This document shows, one piece after another, positions 1 through 10,320 of a stretch of DNA of 64,000 nt. The notes below the pieces were generated by a model. It did no database searches. It had not been told where the DNA came from and was given only the letters and a program-made list of their open reading frames with translations. This DNA comes from Sympetrum striolatum (Eukaryota > Arthropoda > Insecta > Odonata > Libellulidae): contig OX388349.1 of assembly GCA_947579665.1 (NCBI GenBank), forward strand, positions 73,536,841-73,600,840, written 5' to 3'. The position numbers and the translations under genes were made by a program. The first letter of the stretch is position 1, and each line of letters opens with the position of its first letter.

Positions 1-402
1 TCATTAATATTTTCCACTGAATACAGTCAAAAGCTTTCTCCAGATCTATGAAACATAAACCCAAACTTTGTACTTTTCCACATATATTTCCCCTATGATT
101 TTGACTACACCTACTGCATTCCTTGTCCCCTTACCTCTTCTAAATCTGAACTGTTCTTCCGTCATATTTTCTTCCATTTTACTTACAATTCTTCTATTCA
201 GTATTCTGAGTACAATATTTTCTGCAAGCACTAAGAGACTAATCGTAAGGTGCTCCTCGCATTTCTTTATACCTTTCTTATTTGCCAGGGGTAACATTTC
301 TGTCCTTAGAAAGTCATTTGGCCATTTTCCACTGCTATATATGTCATTACATAAGGAAGTCAACTCTTTCATTCTCTTATCTGTTATTAAATTCTATGTT
401 CA
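1..402 (-). pseudogene. LINE reverse transcriptase fragment (fingers and start of palm)
   Basis: The open frame at 46-372 reads SSGKWPNDFLRTEMLPLANK, then ISLLVLAENIVLRILNRRI, then MTEEQFRFRRGKGTRNAVG. This corresponds to reverse transcriptase blocks 0-2a of LINEs (typical wording: W..DW....(I/M)P(L/I).KK, R.ISL......K, (E)EQFGFR.G.GTR(D/E)A). A one-base frameshift near 50 leads into CFIDLEKAFDCIQWKILM, which holds the first catalytic Asp of the palm (motif A). The YADD/FADD motif would lie outside the window. The same protein block occurs again on the minus strand at 44040-44250. Confidence 0.88.
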
Positions 403-404
403 GG

Positions 405-860
405 AGGATGCGGTTACAATAAATGTCTGCTCCAGGTAATCCACTCACTTGTGTTTCTGCGTTCCGGTATCTTTCTTCTACCAGGATGAAATCAATTTGT
501 TTCCGATATCGATTATAAGGCCTTCTTCTGTGATGTTTGAAGCATAATCATCCCAGCAAAATTCAATTAGTCTCCTACCTCTTTCATCTGTTCTTCCGTG
601 GCCATATTCAACCACAATTCCTTCCATCTATTCATTTCCTACACTCGCATTCCAGTCTCCCATTATGATTTTACAGCATACTTGGCTTTCTTCATTTATT
701 ATTTCTTCGATCCTTCTACACACTTCATCCACTTAATCATTTTCGTGGTAATTTTTAGGCATGTATACCTGTATGACTAATAATTTCTTTGGTGTTTCAT
801 CTATCTTTATAGCTACCACTCTATCGCGGTCATGTATCACGTTTATTCAAGGAATCTATT
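405..860 (-). pseudogene. LINE endonuclease (EEP/APE-type) remnant
   Basis: The minus-strand translation reads VIQVYMPKNYHEND, then IIMGDWNASVGNE, then, after stops, IDFILVEERYRNAET and a PGAD-like end. These match the strands of the exonuclease-endonuclease-phosphatase fold of LINEs: a GDWNA(S/K)VG motif carrying a catalytic Asp and Asn, and a later (Q/N)IDFILV block. In the family this enzyme nicks target DNA to prime reverse transcription. Several in-frame stops and a frameshift near 560-640 make it non-functional. The N-terminal third is not recognisable. Confidence 0.8.
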
Positions 861-910
861 ATTTTATAAAGGGATTCAGGCCTAATGTATTGGAAACTTC
901 ATCTCTAATG

Positions 911-1037
911 ATTCAATAATGTACTTCGTATTCTCCAAAGATATTTATTAACGACCGATTCCGACTTGAGGATGACCGTCTTGGTCGAAACCGGCCGTTA
1001 AAAATATCTGTGGAAAATGCGAAGTACATTATTGAAT
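911..1037. repeat. Imperfect palindrome with GAAACCG core (family P)
   Basis: The outer 18 bp are perfect inverted repeats (ATTCAATAATGTACTTCG at 911-928 and its complement at 1020-1037). Inner arms continue as an imperfect inverted repeat to about 965 and 985. The centre contains GACC, five bases, GGTC, then GAAACCGGCCG, followed by an ATATCTGTGGAAAA block. The same core is found at 9295-9365, 26701-26828 and partly at 41470-41500, so this is a dispersed family and not a chance palindrome. The outer arms are not shared with the 26.7 kb copy. I see no clear target duplication here. Confidence 0.75.
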
Positions 1038-2157
1038 TATCTTTCCTTTATTATTTTCTTTTTTTGAATTTAACATCAACAGTGCTTGTATTTCTGTCAT
1101 ATAATGAAAACGTGTTTGTGTGAGACACTTTCTTATGCAAAGGCTTTGTCCTTCGCGACAATTTGGAGAATATTTATCTTGAATTAGTTCGTAGCAGGAA
1201 GACTTAAACCCGATAACATTTTGAACGGCTCGAGTAAAAATCGTCAAAAGAGTGCACCAGAGTGAATGTATTGATACGAAACATTAAGACCTCTTTTTGA
1301 ATTTATAGATGAAATATTTCCAAGGGCAAATGATACGATATTGCTACTGTATTTCGAGAGTTAGAGTGGTAATAATAGTATGGTATTCAAACTCCCATTA
1401 AAAAATGTAAGATTATTTATAATGGTTTAAATAGACTTGCAATGTTGGTAAGAAATCCTTAAGCTCAAATAAATACCACGAAGGAAAGCTAAGATATCAG
1501 TCTACGAGTAAATTATATCAGAATAAAAAATGCGAATATTAAACGAATTGGTTTAAAATATGAGCTATGTGTCTTTTTTCAGCAAAAACTAATAATGATG
1601 TGATTTATATATAATTCGTGTAAAAGGTACTCTGGGATGGTTAGAGAATGTAACATGTTGCTGATAACAAAAAATTATAATCGAAAGTTGGAAACGAGCC
1701 AAAAAGTAAGAGATTTTTTTAATATATTTAATGAAAAATGTCGAAATATCTAGTTTTAGGGGAATTCAGTAAAAGAAGAGTTTGCACCGTAAATGAATGT
1801 TTATTTTCTTGGGAGAGATATACTTGCTCTTATAATACTGATGGGGCGGTCAATAAAATAAGTTTGAGAAGTGGTTCCCTCCGTTTGCAGATTCCAAAAG
1901 CCACATATTTCTTATGGACGCAAACTTCTCTCGGAAATAAAAGCATCTCAAACCGATGATGTCCAGATATTCACTCTTTTGAAATATTTTAATAATTTCG
2001 ACTCAACTGCATCGCTACAGAAATTGCACTTTTTTCCAACCACTTGGAATAATAACAGGCTTTTCTCTGCGCAGTCAGCATCATTTTTATTCGAAATAGT
2101 TTTAGGTTTTAGAAGGTATTTATTCATTATAATCTGAATTGCCCGTCGATTATAATT
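1038..2157. other. AT-rich intergenic DNA, nothing recognised
   Basis: Short open frames (at most 88 codons, at 1738-2137) show no recognisable motif or domain. No repeat shared with the rest of the window was seen. Confidence 0.6.
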
Positions 2158-2206
2158 TAACTATATATTATATATATAAATATATTATATATGCATATAT
2201 ATCATC
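2158..2206. repeat. AT dinucleotide-rich low-complexity tract
   Basis: This is a run of alternating TA with interruptions (TATATATTATATATATAAAT type). It is self-complementary and is a degraded (TA)n microsatellite. Confidence 0.8.
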
Positions 2207-2596
2207 ATAGATTATAATAATTGAATGATTTTCAGAGCTCTCATAATTTATAGCCGAAATCTATGATGGAAAAGATGAATATGGATCTTTTTAGAGTTTT
2301 TCTTATCAAACTTTTATCACGTTCATTTGATGATTATTTTAATTTTAATTTATTATTATAATTAGAACCTGGTATATACATCTATTATTAATTATCATTG
2401 AACATTTACGTCTATTGTTCAATTTATAAGAGGTTGGCAAGCAAAATACTTTATGTTTAATTGTTAGAAGTTCTTTAATTCTATTGTTGGTATTGTTGAC
2501 AAGAGCTGATTAGAGAATTTAATTTCTCCAATAAATGAAACATCTAACTGTTTATATATTACAGATAAATCCAACTACGTAAAGAGAACAGGGAAG

Positions 2597-2645
2597 TAAA
2601 ACATAGCGCAGTCGGTAGGATCTAGACATAATGGCAAGGTTTTAT
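2597..2645 (+). repeat. Possible tRNA-like SINE head (A-box only)
   Basis: TAGCGCAGTCGGTAGGATC resembles a tRNA D-arm/A-box (TRGCNNAGTYGGTAG). No convincing B-box or cloverleaf follows within the next 60 bases. It may be a 5' fragment of a tRNA-derived SINE, or chance. Confidence 0.3.
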
Positions 2646-3283
2646 CTTGCTTCTCCACAACTACTAGCCTATTTACGCATGCCTTATTTTCTATTCCATT
2701 TACTTTAAAAATGGCCTAGTTCAAGGGGGTGATTTGTCAAATATGAGATTAAGCAATTTTAAAAATTTGAATTTGTCATGAAATATTAGACTTATACCCT
2801 CAACTATTACGTTGGAAAGGTTTGATGATTCAAAAGTACACCCTTTTGGTATGGGTAGCTTAAAGTGCTCATACAGCAATGAGTCAGGATTTTTATGATT
2901 AAGGACAGAGTTATCGAAGAATATACTCAAGTATTTTATTGCCTCGGTAATTTTTCTGACCAAACTCTTATATATGAAACACTCTTTATTTTGAGACTGA
3001 TACGCAATGAACACTAGAATCTTAAAAATTGAATTGATGCAAATTTGACCTTAAAAAAAAAACATAAATAAACTCTTATACATGAAACATGTATATTCTA
3101 CGGAAAAGCTATGGTTAGTACGGGATCGAACCATAAATTAATACATATATAATACATATATAAGACATATTTTATACACATATGAGAAGAAATCAAACTT
3201 GAGTTCAAATTTTGGTTGTTGTCTCGATTTTTCTCTATCTTATTTAATTTAGCATGGGAATTAAAGTTTACAAACGATAAAAA
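2646..3283. other. AT-rich intergenic DNA, nothing recognised
   Basis: A 97-codon minus-strand frame (2721-3014) matches nothing known to me. No repeats other than short TA-rich runs around 3150-3180. Confidence 0.55.
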
Positions 3284-3295
3284 GAAATTAAACTT

Positions 3296-3622
3296 TATTT
3301 ACAAGAAAAGGGTTGAGGTAACTTTGCACATAAGGGCGTGCGTCCAGGAAATTTCCCAAGGAAAACGGACTTGAAAAAAGTCTAACAAGGGCCGGGATTC
3401 GAACCCGGGATCTTCCTCTAACCGGTAGGCTGCCTTAACCATCTAGGCTACCCAGCCAGAACATTTTAACAGGCCGTTTAAAATGCCACAATATTTTAAA
3501 AGGCTTGTTAAAAAGTTCTGGCCGGGTAGCCTTTGATGGTTAAGGCAGCCTCCCGGTTAGAGGAAGATCCCGGGTTCGATTTCCAGCCCCGTCAGACTTT
3601 TTTCAAGTCCGTTTTTCCTTGG
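3296..3622 (+). mobile_element. tRNA-like SINE, double-arm (palindromic) copy, family S1
   Basis: A 5' unit (AAAAGGGTTGAGG to about 3348) is followed by a left arm (3349-3480, tRNA-like on the minus strand), a short AT-rich spacer and a right arm (about 3498-3628, tRNA-like on the plus strand). The arms are near-perfect inverted repeats. Each holds an A-box-like TAGCC...GGTTAAGGC, a nominal anticodon loop and a B-box GGTTCGA, and ends in a tail CTTTTTTCAAGTCCG. The 12-bp direct repeat GAAATTAAACTT at 3284-3295 and 3623-3634 is a candidate target duplication, though its first bases overlap the arm end. Relatives are at 20661, 31951, 55303 and 58988. Confidence 0.88.
3516..3590 (+). pseudogene. 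tRNA-like segment of the S1 SINE (right arm)
   Basis: From GGCCGGG a cloverleaf can be drawn: acceptor GGCCGGG against CCCCGTC (imperfect), D-stem GCCT/AGGC, an anticodon stem closing the loop CCGGTTA, and T-stem CCGGG with loop TTCGATT. In sister copies the T-stem pairs CCGGG/CCCGG perfectly. The nominal anticodon is GG(A/T). There is no long variable arm as a real tRNA-Ser would need, and the copy lies inside a palindrome, so I regard it as a SINE module carrying the internal RNA polymerase III boxes, not a tRNA gene. Confidence 0.7.
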
Positions 3623-3634
3623 GAAATTAAACTT

Positions 3635-5994
3635 GTATTATTTATAAAACTCTATCTGAGCATTTTGATTTGAACCCAAAAGAATCAGCGAATGAAAATG
3701 CAAAAATAGTTTCCTCCTGGTTTTAGTGGATGTCTACGCAAAGTAAAATAAAATTAGGAAGAACGGTATGGACTAGATTTCATTAATACTAAATTGTATT
3801 CAAGAATTAAAGTACATCGTGGGTATGCGAACTCATTGGTTAACATTGCCACAGTTCCGTCCTCTCAGATGAACGTATGATGTAATGCAATTCATTCGAT
3901 GTCATGATACAATCGCAATGGCAGCATATACTTTTGCTACGACTGCCTACTGTTACTAATACATCTCTCTCCGACATTTGCTACTCCTCAATCAGCAATC
4001 CAAAAACATCGCACACGCGTCACATCAATTGCCCCGTATGTCATTCCGCTAACTTTTTTACGACGCCCGTCTTTTTCCGATTCTTTTCCCTCTTCGGCAG
4101 CCATTGACGTGTAATTGAGGGCTTTTTCCTCCAAAAGGCGACCTTAAAGACGAAGGATCTCTTAGTTTCTTTCTTACGTCGAAGGAGAGCTTAAGTGGTG
4201 GAAATATTTTTTCTTCTTAGCGAAGAGCTCAGAAAGGCTTTTTTCTTCTTCAGCTTATGCATATGTGTTACACCGAGACGTAACCTTTTCGTTTTGCATC
4301 AGATTCAAGAGGTTGACTTTACATCGTGTGTTTATCATTGGAAGTTTAAACTTTGGTTTTGTTGATAGTAAGCATGTTTACTGCCATACCTCAATTCGCT
4401 TACATTTCTTAATATGGAATTTTCTTGCTGCTTCCTACCATATTTCTTCCACTTCTATTCACATTCATATCATTTATAGCCATTCCTTATAAAAAACCGT
4501 GCGTAAAAATTATTAAACATTTTCTTGAATTCTAGTATAAAATTCCGCTTGATTTCTTTAACGCTTATCGCTAACTTTTATAGCCATTTCCTCCAAATTC
4601 CCCTCTTTCTCTTTCCAAATATTTCCCTTCATTTGGAACTGAAACATTTGTATTTTAACTAGTTCCCACTGATTTTATATTCGCTTTCAGTCCACGGCAC
4701 AATATTTTGACTTTTTTCGCAATTTTCTTTCTCACTAGGTGCATTCCCATAAATAGACTTTTCTTCGTAGTAATCTCTCTTTTAGATTATTTTCATTATA
4801 ACTGGATGAGAGGTAAAGTTGCTAAACTCGCAAAATAAGATATCTGATCTAAACTAATCATTTAATTCCAACGATTTCAAGTATCGTTGAACTGTCAAAT
4901 TTTATTTTACCCTTTATTGTTTTAAGTTATTTTCGATAAATGTCGTATTACTATTTGTTCCTCAGAAATGTGATAATGTCAAATGCATCAGACCTCATTA
5001 TGAATCTTAGCTCATGCTGCCATATCGAGATGAATGGATTTTCTTTTCAATATGTCATTTTGAACAGAGTAGAGGAATACGTATCTTACATTTACTGCTG
5101 TCGCATTCATGGCTGTAATAATATGAAAGAAAGAGGTGAGATAATAGTGGCACTAGTTAAGATCTCTCCTCAGGAAAAGTCCAGAAAATTCTAGAGTATG
5201 ATTTATTTACAAGGACATGCACCTCTTGCATTGTCATGGCTCAGAGAGAAACGCGAGGGCATCTGCCTCACTCCTCATCCTGCCTCATTCCTCCCTATTA
5301 GCCCTTGGTAGCTAATGCTAGAGGGGTGAAGTAAGCTCACTCCGGACTAAATAAAGAAACTAAACCTCACTCCGGGCTAAATAATTTACAGAAATAATGA
5401 ATCCCTTTCAATTAATTGAAACAATCCATACCAAAAACGGAATTATTATATTCGCCTTCTTGAATTCAACAAAGAAATGAATATTCTGAATTCCTAAAAG
5501 TTATTAGTGATTAATAATGTTTATGATCTCACTGGTGCTAAATAAGCAAGAAAAACAAAATTCATGCAAGATAATGTATAAGATAATAAATATCATTCAT
5601 GCACTCGTTTTAGTTTGATTTTGATTTACATAACTGTTTCCATTAGATTAGCAAATCGTGGTGAAGAAGAATATAATTAAAATATCATAGTTTTGATCAT
5701 AAAGCTGTTAATGTCAGGGGATACGAATCTTTGTATTAAAATTTTTTAGGAAAGGGAATAAAATACAATCGACTTATTCCTCAAATCTAATGGTATAATC
5801 GACAAAAGCCTTGACTTTAATAAAATGTCTTACACCTGCGCATCGGGTGGTGAATCCGTGGGAATAAGATAGCAGGTGATAAAGGAAAGAAGAGTTTCAT
5901 GCATTTGTGAGACAAGTGAAGGGAAGTGAACCGAGTAAAGGTGATTCCAGGAAAACGGCGAACTTTCCGTTTGGATTCTATTTAATAGCGCTCA
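3635..5994. other. Intergenic DNA, nothing recognised
   Basis: The longest frames (3904-4107, 4265-4492, 4940-5194) show no domain. CACTCCGG(A/G)CTAAATAA occurs twice about 40 bp apart near 5340-5385, a small local duplication. CCTATTAG...CTAATGCTAG near 5294-5320 resembles the CCTATTAGAGATGCTAATAGG block of the CR1-like tails at 17.9 and 24.8 kb and could be a trace of one. Confidence 0.5.
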
Positions 5995-6264
5995 GTGGAG
6001 CAGAAGAAAGGAGATCAATTGCAGACGTCTTCACTTCCTCTAAATATTAAGTCTGATAAAACCAATGTTAAAAGTTCTGCTATAGATTTTTTCGGATGGC
6101 CAGGTTGCGTCGTACATGTCGACGATTTGTCATTCCTTTTGCTGAATACCTTGTTTATAAGTTTTCTTATGTTTGGATGTCTACTGAATGGAAAGTCACA
6201 GATTTATTTCACTGACATTGGCAAACAACAGTTTCTACGTCGACATTCCAATAAATTAGAGTAA
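5995..6264 (+). other. Unassigned 89-codon open frame
   Basis: The frame has a polar N-terminal third and one hydrophobic run (about residues 44-62, FLLLNTLFISFLMFGCLLNG) that could be a membrane segment. I recognise no family. It abuts a fold-back element at 6291. With no splice context or homologue visible, it is probably a chance frame. Confidence 0.15.
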
Positions 6265-6290
6265 GTAAAAGATATCAAATGCCAACTTTT

Positions 6291-6618
6291 ATTAGAGGTT
6301 TAAAATCTCCAAAAGCCGTCTTTGTCGGCATTCCTCGTCTTATTCCCCAGTATTCGGAGGGAACGAGAATGGAATTCCACACTTTTGAGATACCCAAAGC
6401 TCCTTTTGAAGACAATGCCTTCCTCCTCAGGGGTCGTAAATACGCATTAGCGTTTTACGCATAGCTTTTTTACGACCCCTGATGAGGGAGACATTTTCTT
6501 CGAAAGGAGCTTTGGGTATCATAAAAGTGCAGAATTCCTTTCTCGTTCTCTCCCACTACCGGGGAATAAGACGAGGATCGCCGACAAAGACGGCTTCTGG
6601 AGGTTTTAAACCTCTAAT
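6291..6618. mobile_element. 328-bp fold-back element (inverted repeats of about 150 bp)
   Basis: The left arm 6291-6440 and right arm 6468-6618 are inverted copies of one sequence, starting ATTAGAGGTTTAAAA and reading inward through CCAAAGCTCCTTT(T/C)GAAGA to GGGGTCGTAAA. The loop is 27 bases and contains repeated TACGCA/GCGT. Identity between arms is high but not perfect, so the arms have diverged since duplication. There is no coding capacity; the 61-codon frame inside the left arm is incidental. No TSD is obvious, and no other copy occurs in this window. It could be a fold-back MITE or a recent inverted duplication. Confidence 0.8.
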
Positions 6619-6687
6619 TCATTAACAGCCGTGTTCCAAATTCTCTTTTTTGCATCGAATTTTGTGAAATATGGACTACTTCGACGG

Positions 6688-6760
6688 GGATAGCCAAGTA
6701 GTAGCGCGTCTGACTTGGTAAAGCTGCCAAGATTTGATTTCCACTGTGAGCCGAAGTGCA
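6688..6760 (+). repeat. Possible tRNA-like SINE head
   Basis: GATAGCCAAGTAGTAGCGC looks like an A-box region (TRGCCAAGTGGTAGCGC), followed by TCTGACT and a weak B-box (GATTTGATTTCCA) about 45 bases downstream, which is the spacing in tRNA-derived SINE heads. No tail or target duplication was found. Confidence 0.45.
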
Positions 6761-6839
6761 AAAGTTTAAAAACAATAGCAAATATACTACTTCAGTATTA
6801 TTTGAAAATGTAGAATTAAAAACTACCATCCGTTGTTAC

Positions 6840-7495
6840 AGTAAATTTACAGATCATTACAATTGATCCGAGGACCCAACTTAGTCCTCGACTTAGAAGA
6901 AAGCTGATTCTGTTGTTTCTTTTCGAATGTTAACCGTTTCAGATATTATTTGCATAGTTCTATATCTTTTGGCTTAAAACAGACTCCAAATATAATGAGT
7001 GCTAATTATGATCTTAATGATCAATTTTGCGGAATATTCATGTCATTATGTATTGCATTAAATAGGATGAAATTAGTTTTAAAGTGAAGATTAAACAAAA
7101 TTTGACAAAAGATTTTAAGCGTAAACGAAGCAAAACACATCCAAAACTAAACAGATGTTATATAGTTAGATATTACTACAATAAGTAAGTAGATTTGCAC
7201 AAAAAATTAAGGAAGTTTCTCTTACGAAACGAAGTACGTAATAGTTATTTTATTCCTATTATCTGGTGTCTAGCTGAAGTTTATATTGCTTGAGGGAGAA
7301 TACGGAGGGATTATCTCAGTGTTCATATAAAGCATGGATGTGGATCTATGCATATTTATATTCACCCTCACAAGTGATTTACTTTTGATATGATTCTCAA
7401 CTGAAACTCCTTGTGTATATAATTATTTCTTTCTTATATCTTCTAAGTATATTTCCATAATATGGGATATGGATGTAAAGGCTCCTAGAGGAATA
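6840..7495. other. AT-rich intergenic DNA, nothing recognised
   Basis: No frames, repeats or motifs of note up to the start of the Helentron-like element at 7496. Confidence 0.6.
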
Positions 7496-7714
7496 AAAAT
7501 CTGATGTGGCCAGCACATGACTTTCTCCATATATATAAGATGTAAATATTTATCTACCGCAGTAATTTCGAACTCTATATTCCATCTAAACTTGGGATAT
7601 GAGTGATTAATATATATATATTATTATCTTTGACGCCAAAAACATGAATAATAATGTTTTACGGGACATGATCGATGAAAAACGATGAAATTGGCATTTC
7701 GCCCATAGAGCCCA

Positions 7715-8347
7715 GAGCGCCCACAAAGTACATAATCAGCCACTTCCGGTTTATCAGTATTTCATGAATAACTCCTACACAATCAGTGATACAAAAATAT
7801 GTTTCAACCGAAAGTTATAGTGAATTTTATTTTCTAAAACTTTTATAAATAATAGTATATACCTAAATATCGTATTTATGGAGATACTTTGAAAACCGGA
7901 AATGAGCTTTGAAGAATACAGCTCGACTTCCGGTAAACCGATTTACTCCAAAAACTAATCAACTCTTAAAAAACTAAATAAAGTACTATATATGAAATTT
8001 GGTGTTGATATAATGCATCGTTTTTAAGTTAGAGCGCCCACAAAGTACATAACGGCTACTTCCGGTTTATCGGTATTTCACGAATAACTCCTAATCAACC
8101 GGTGATACAAAAATATGTTAAATACAAAAGTTATAGTAAATTACATTATCTTAAACTTTTATAAGTAATACAATGCACGTATATATCATATTTATGGAGA
8201 TATTTTGAAAACCGGAAATGAGCTATAATGAATGAAGCTCGACTTCCGGTCAACCGATTTACTCCAAAAACTAATCAACTCTGACAACACACACCACAAT
8301 ACTATATACGAAGTCTGGTATTAATACGACCAATAGTTTTCACGATA
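7715..8347 (-). repeat. Tandem dimer, about 317-bp units, inside the H element
   Basis: Two head-to-tail units each begin (on the plus strand) with GAGCGCCCACAAAGTACATAA, at 7715 and 8032; a third start at 8348 is cut off by the microsatellite. Each unit carries CTTCCGGTTTATC and a distal CGACTTCCGGT. These correspond to the two CCGGAAGTT sites of a 356-bp double monomer in the 27.6 kb copy, so one unit probably equals two ancestral monomers. Confidence 0.75.
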
Positions 8348-8357
8348 GAGCGCCCAC

Positions 8358-8368
8358 TAACACACACA

Positions 8369-8400
<32 letters not shown>

Positions 8401-8410
8401 TACACACAGA
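8358..8410. repeat. (CA)n microsatellite
   Basis: A run of ACACAC with two TACACA interruptions sits exactly where the plus-oriented H copies have a (GTCT)n run, so it is an integral, fast-changing part of the element. Confidence 0.9.
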
Positions 8411-8539
8411 CATCATTCCGAAAATAGTCAAAACGTGTTCTAGGGACCCCAAAACATGTATTTCCGTTGAAATCTCGAAGTCGAATTTTTTCATGAAAAC
8501 AATACTTTCTCTATACTTCGTATATGGAGAAAGTAAAAA

Positions 8540-9294
8540 TGGATGAGATAAGGAGTTATTGGAATGAATTTAACCATTTTCAGACCTTGGAGTATTTCAC
8601 ATCGTTACCGGGATGAACAAGCCAGAGAAAAATTTAACCAACGAAGCAATGTTTCGTCTCTACCCAAAAATCAAATGAGCAATATTCCATTCATTAAGCT
8701 TTGGTGTTAGGGAAAACCAAAAATATGAGCCTAGAAATATCTGGAGATCTTTAAAACTCTACCAGACAATCTCTGAGTTAATTAAGCACGCGCCTTTTAT
8801 ATGTTTGCAACTGCTAAAAAAAGGCACACATTCCGTGAGATTGCCTGGGTCAGACGTATTTGTTATTCTTTATTTATAGGGCTCTATATCAATACAAGAG
8901 TAGTGTCCTCCATAGGGGAGCATCCTCAAAGCCGCAAAAGAGCCCAAATAAAGAAAGGTGGGGCAAAGGAATCCCTCACGTGCGATCGTAAAACATTCGA
9001 GGAATTAAATCGACTGTTTACACCAATGAAAAAGAATGAGCACTTGTGTCTTTCCTAATGCACTGATGAATACCGAGTCCAACGTTTGCCCTTTTATTCG
9101 TAGCTATTGTATTATTCTGATTTGGGGTGAACCTCTTTTGCGAACTGGATAATCGCACTATTGAAGCACTTGCAATCGGAATTAAATTGGGTAAATGTTT
9201 CGAAGAAGTTTAGCAGTATTTCGATTAGCTTCACTGGATCAGGCGCTGTGGTAATCCATAATGGAAAGAATCTAAGAAAGAATTGTACTTTTAC
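8540..9294. other. Intergenic DNA, two unassigned short frames
   Basis: Frames at 8801-9058 (plus, 85 codons) and 9112-9297 (minus, 61 codons) have no recognisable domain. The minus-strand frame lies immediately upstream of the GAAACCG hairpin at 9295-9365 in the same orientation, so it might be a fragment of the element carrying that hairpin. This is a weak positional argument only. Confidence 0.4.
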
Positions 9295-9365
9295 CACAAA
9301 TTTTATTTTTCACAAATAACAGTAACACGAACGGTTTCGACGATTGATCGTCATCTTCCGGTGAA
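9295..9365 (-). repeat. GAAACCG hairpin repeat, family P, single-arm copy
   Basis: The minus strand reads GGAAGATGACGATCAATCG, TCGAAACCGTTCGTG, then an AATAAAATTTGTGG block and AAAAGTACA. The stem GACGAT/ATCGTC is perfect, whereas the copy at 955-1020 has GACC/GGTC in the same place: the paired bases changed together while GAAACCG stayed the same. The flanking AATAAA...TGTGG...AAAGTA block is shared with 1003-1020, 26780-26808 and 41474-41496. Confidence 0.65.
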
Positions 9366-10239
9366 GAAATATTTTAATAAATTAAATTTCTAAGATTCTT
9401 TCCAGTATTTCAATGATATAACGCGGAATTTCTCAAATTTTGGCACAATATTTCAAATTTATAATTTGAACGAAGTTCTGTACTTAATCTTGTCGAATAA
9501 GAAATATTAATTGAAATTCTTCTAAACCCACGCCATCCTTGAATAATTATTATAATCAAACGAAATCGGACTCATTATTATTGTTAATCTGACCACTCAA
9601 GGTCCAATTTTACGATGTAAGTAATTGTAATGTAATCGTACAAGCGTTTTTTTATTTTCTAATACTTGTGAAACATTTTTCTTTGTCCATGCTTTTACCT
9701 CAATCCTATTTTTTTATAGGAAAACACTGGAATTAGTTTACAAATGTGTGCTCTAGCAACTAGTTCTTAATAGATGCTCTTAATTTAAACTCGTGAGTGG
9801 TTTTTCCATCTTGAAAAATTATTTCGAGTCATATTTTGAAGCATGGCTACTTAATTAAAATGGCATAGGTGAAGGAGTGATTTGTTTTCAGGAAACCATA
9901 GGAGGATAGTACCTAGTGATATTAATTTAGTTTCCTGCATCATTTCCCAACCCAAGAGGTTGAGATACAGTGAAATATTTTAGGTTAAGTTAAGGCAGGC
10001 GATATTTGGGACTCTCATCTTATTGCTTTTGACTAATTACTACGGTACTTCCGTATCGAATGCTTCTTTTTCGCACTGACAATGGCAAATACCCACACAA
10101 AGTAGAGAGTCTGGTATATTAATACATGAATATTTTTTAAAATTTCTTGTTTGTTAGTAAAGTTTATGTTTTGTAGTAGACCTATATTCTTAGATTAACT
10201 CGCGTAGTTTGGCTTCATTTATAAACTTTATTATATTGG
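9366..10239. other. AT-rich intergenic DNA, nothing recognised
   Basis: No motif-bearing frames and no repeats shared with the rest of the window. Confidence 0.6.
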
Positions 10240-10241
10240 TA

Positions 10242-10318
10242 CAGTCCTGGCCAAAATTAACGCAGCACCGGCCGTAAGGATCGCTAGGGAGGTGCTGCGT
10301 TAATTTTGGCCAGGAGTG
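10242..10318. mobile_element. 77-bp Tc1/mariner-type MITE
   Basis: 28-bp terminal inverted repeats (CAGTCCTGGCCAAAATTAAC... at 10242-10269 and its complement at 10291-10318, one mismatch) surround a 21-bp centre. The element is bounded by TA on each side (10240-10241 and 10319-10320), the target duplication of the Tc1/mariner superfamily. The start CAGT.CTGGCCAAAAT fits Tc1-like termini. At 77 bp it is little more than two TIRs and could move only with transposase supplied elsewhere. Confidence 0.88.
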
Positions 10319-10320
10319 TA

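Larger units (their letters stand above)
1..905 (-). mobile_element. Decayed LINE (endonuclease/reverse transcriptase type), truncated by window edge
   Basis: Read on the minus strand, this stretch gives the endonuclease part of a non-LTR retrotransposon polyprotein (about 840 down to 410) followed by the fingers and start of the palm of its reverse transcriptase (about 400 down to 1). The family normally keeps a long linker and more endonuclease sequence between these blocks; here they almost touch, so an internal deletion lies near 400-410. Stops and frameshifts break both parts, and the copy runs off the left end of the window. The lineage is RTE-like by motif wording, but the exact clade is uncertain. 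Confidence 0.85.
7496..8539 (-). mobile_element. Helentron-like non-autonomous element (family H), minus orientation
   Basis: On the minus strand it begins with a terminal hairpin (ACTTTCTCCATATACGAAG and complement, 8503-8535), followed by a GT-rich microsatellite (8358-8407), GTGGGCGCTC, two tandem units (8032-8347 and 7715-8031) and a terminal block GGAGAAAGTCATGTGCTGGC ending in CAGATTTTT near 7496. The outer ACTTTCTCC/GGAGAAAGT pair is a subterminal inverted repeat. Hairpin, microsatellite, tandem minisatellite and lack of a target duplication are hallmarks of DINE-1/HINE elements, which are mobilised by Helentron Rep-helicases. No coding sequence is present. Plus-strand relatives are at 24980 and 27597. 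Confidence 0.75.

Noticed and set aside
68..439. 123-codon plus-strand frame
   Set aside because: Antisense shadow of the minus-strand reverse transcriptase fragment.
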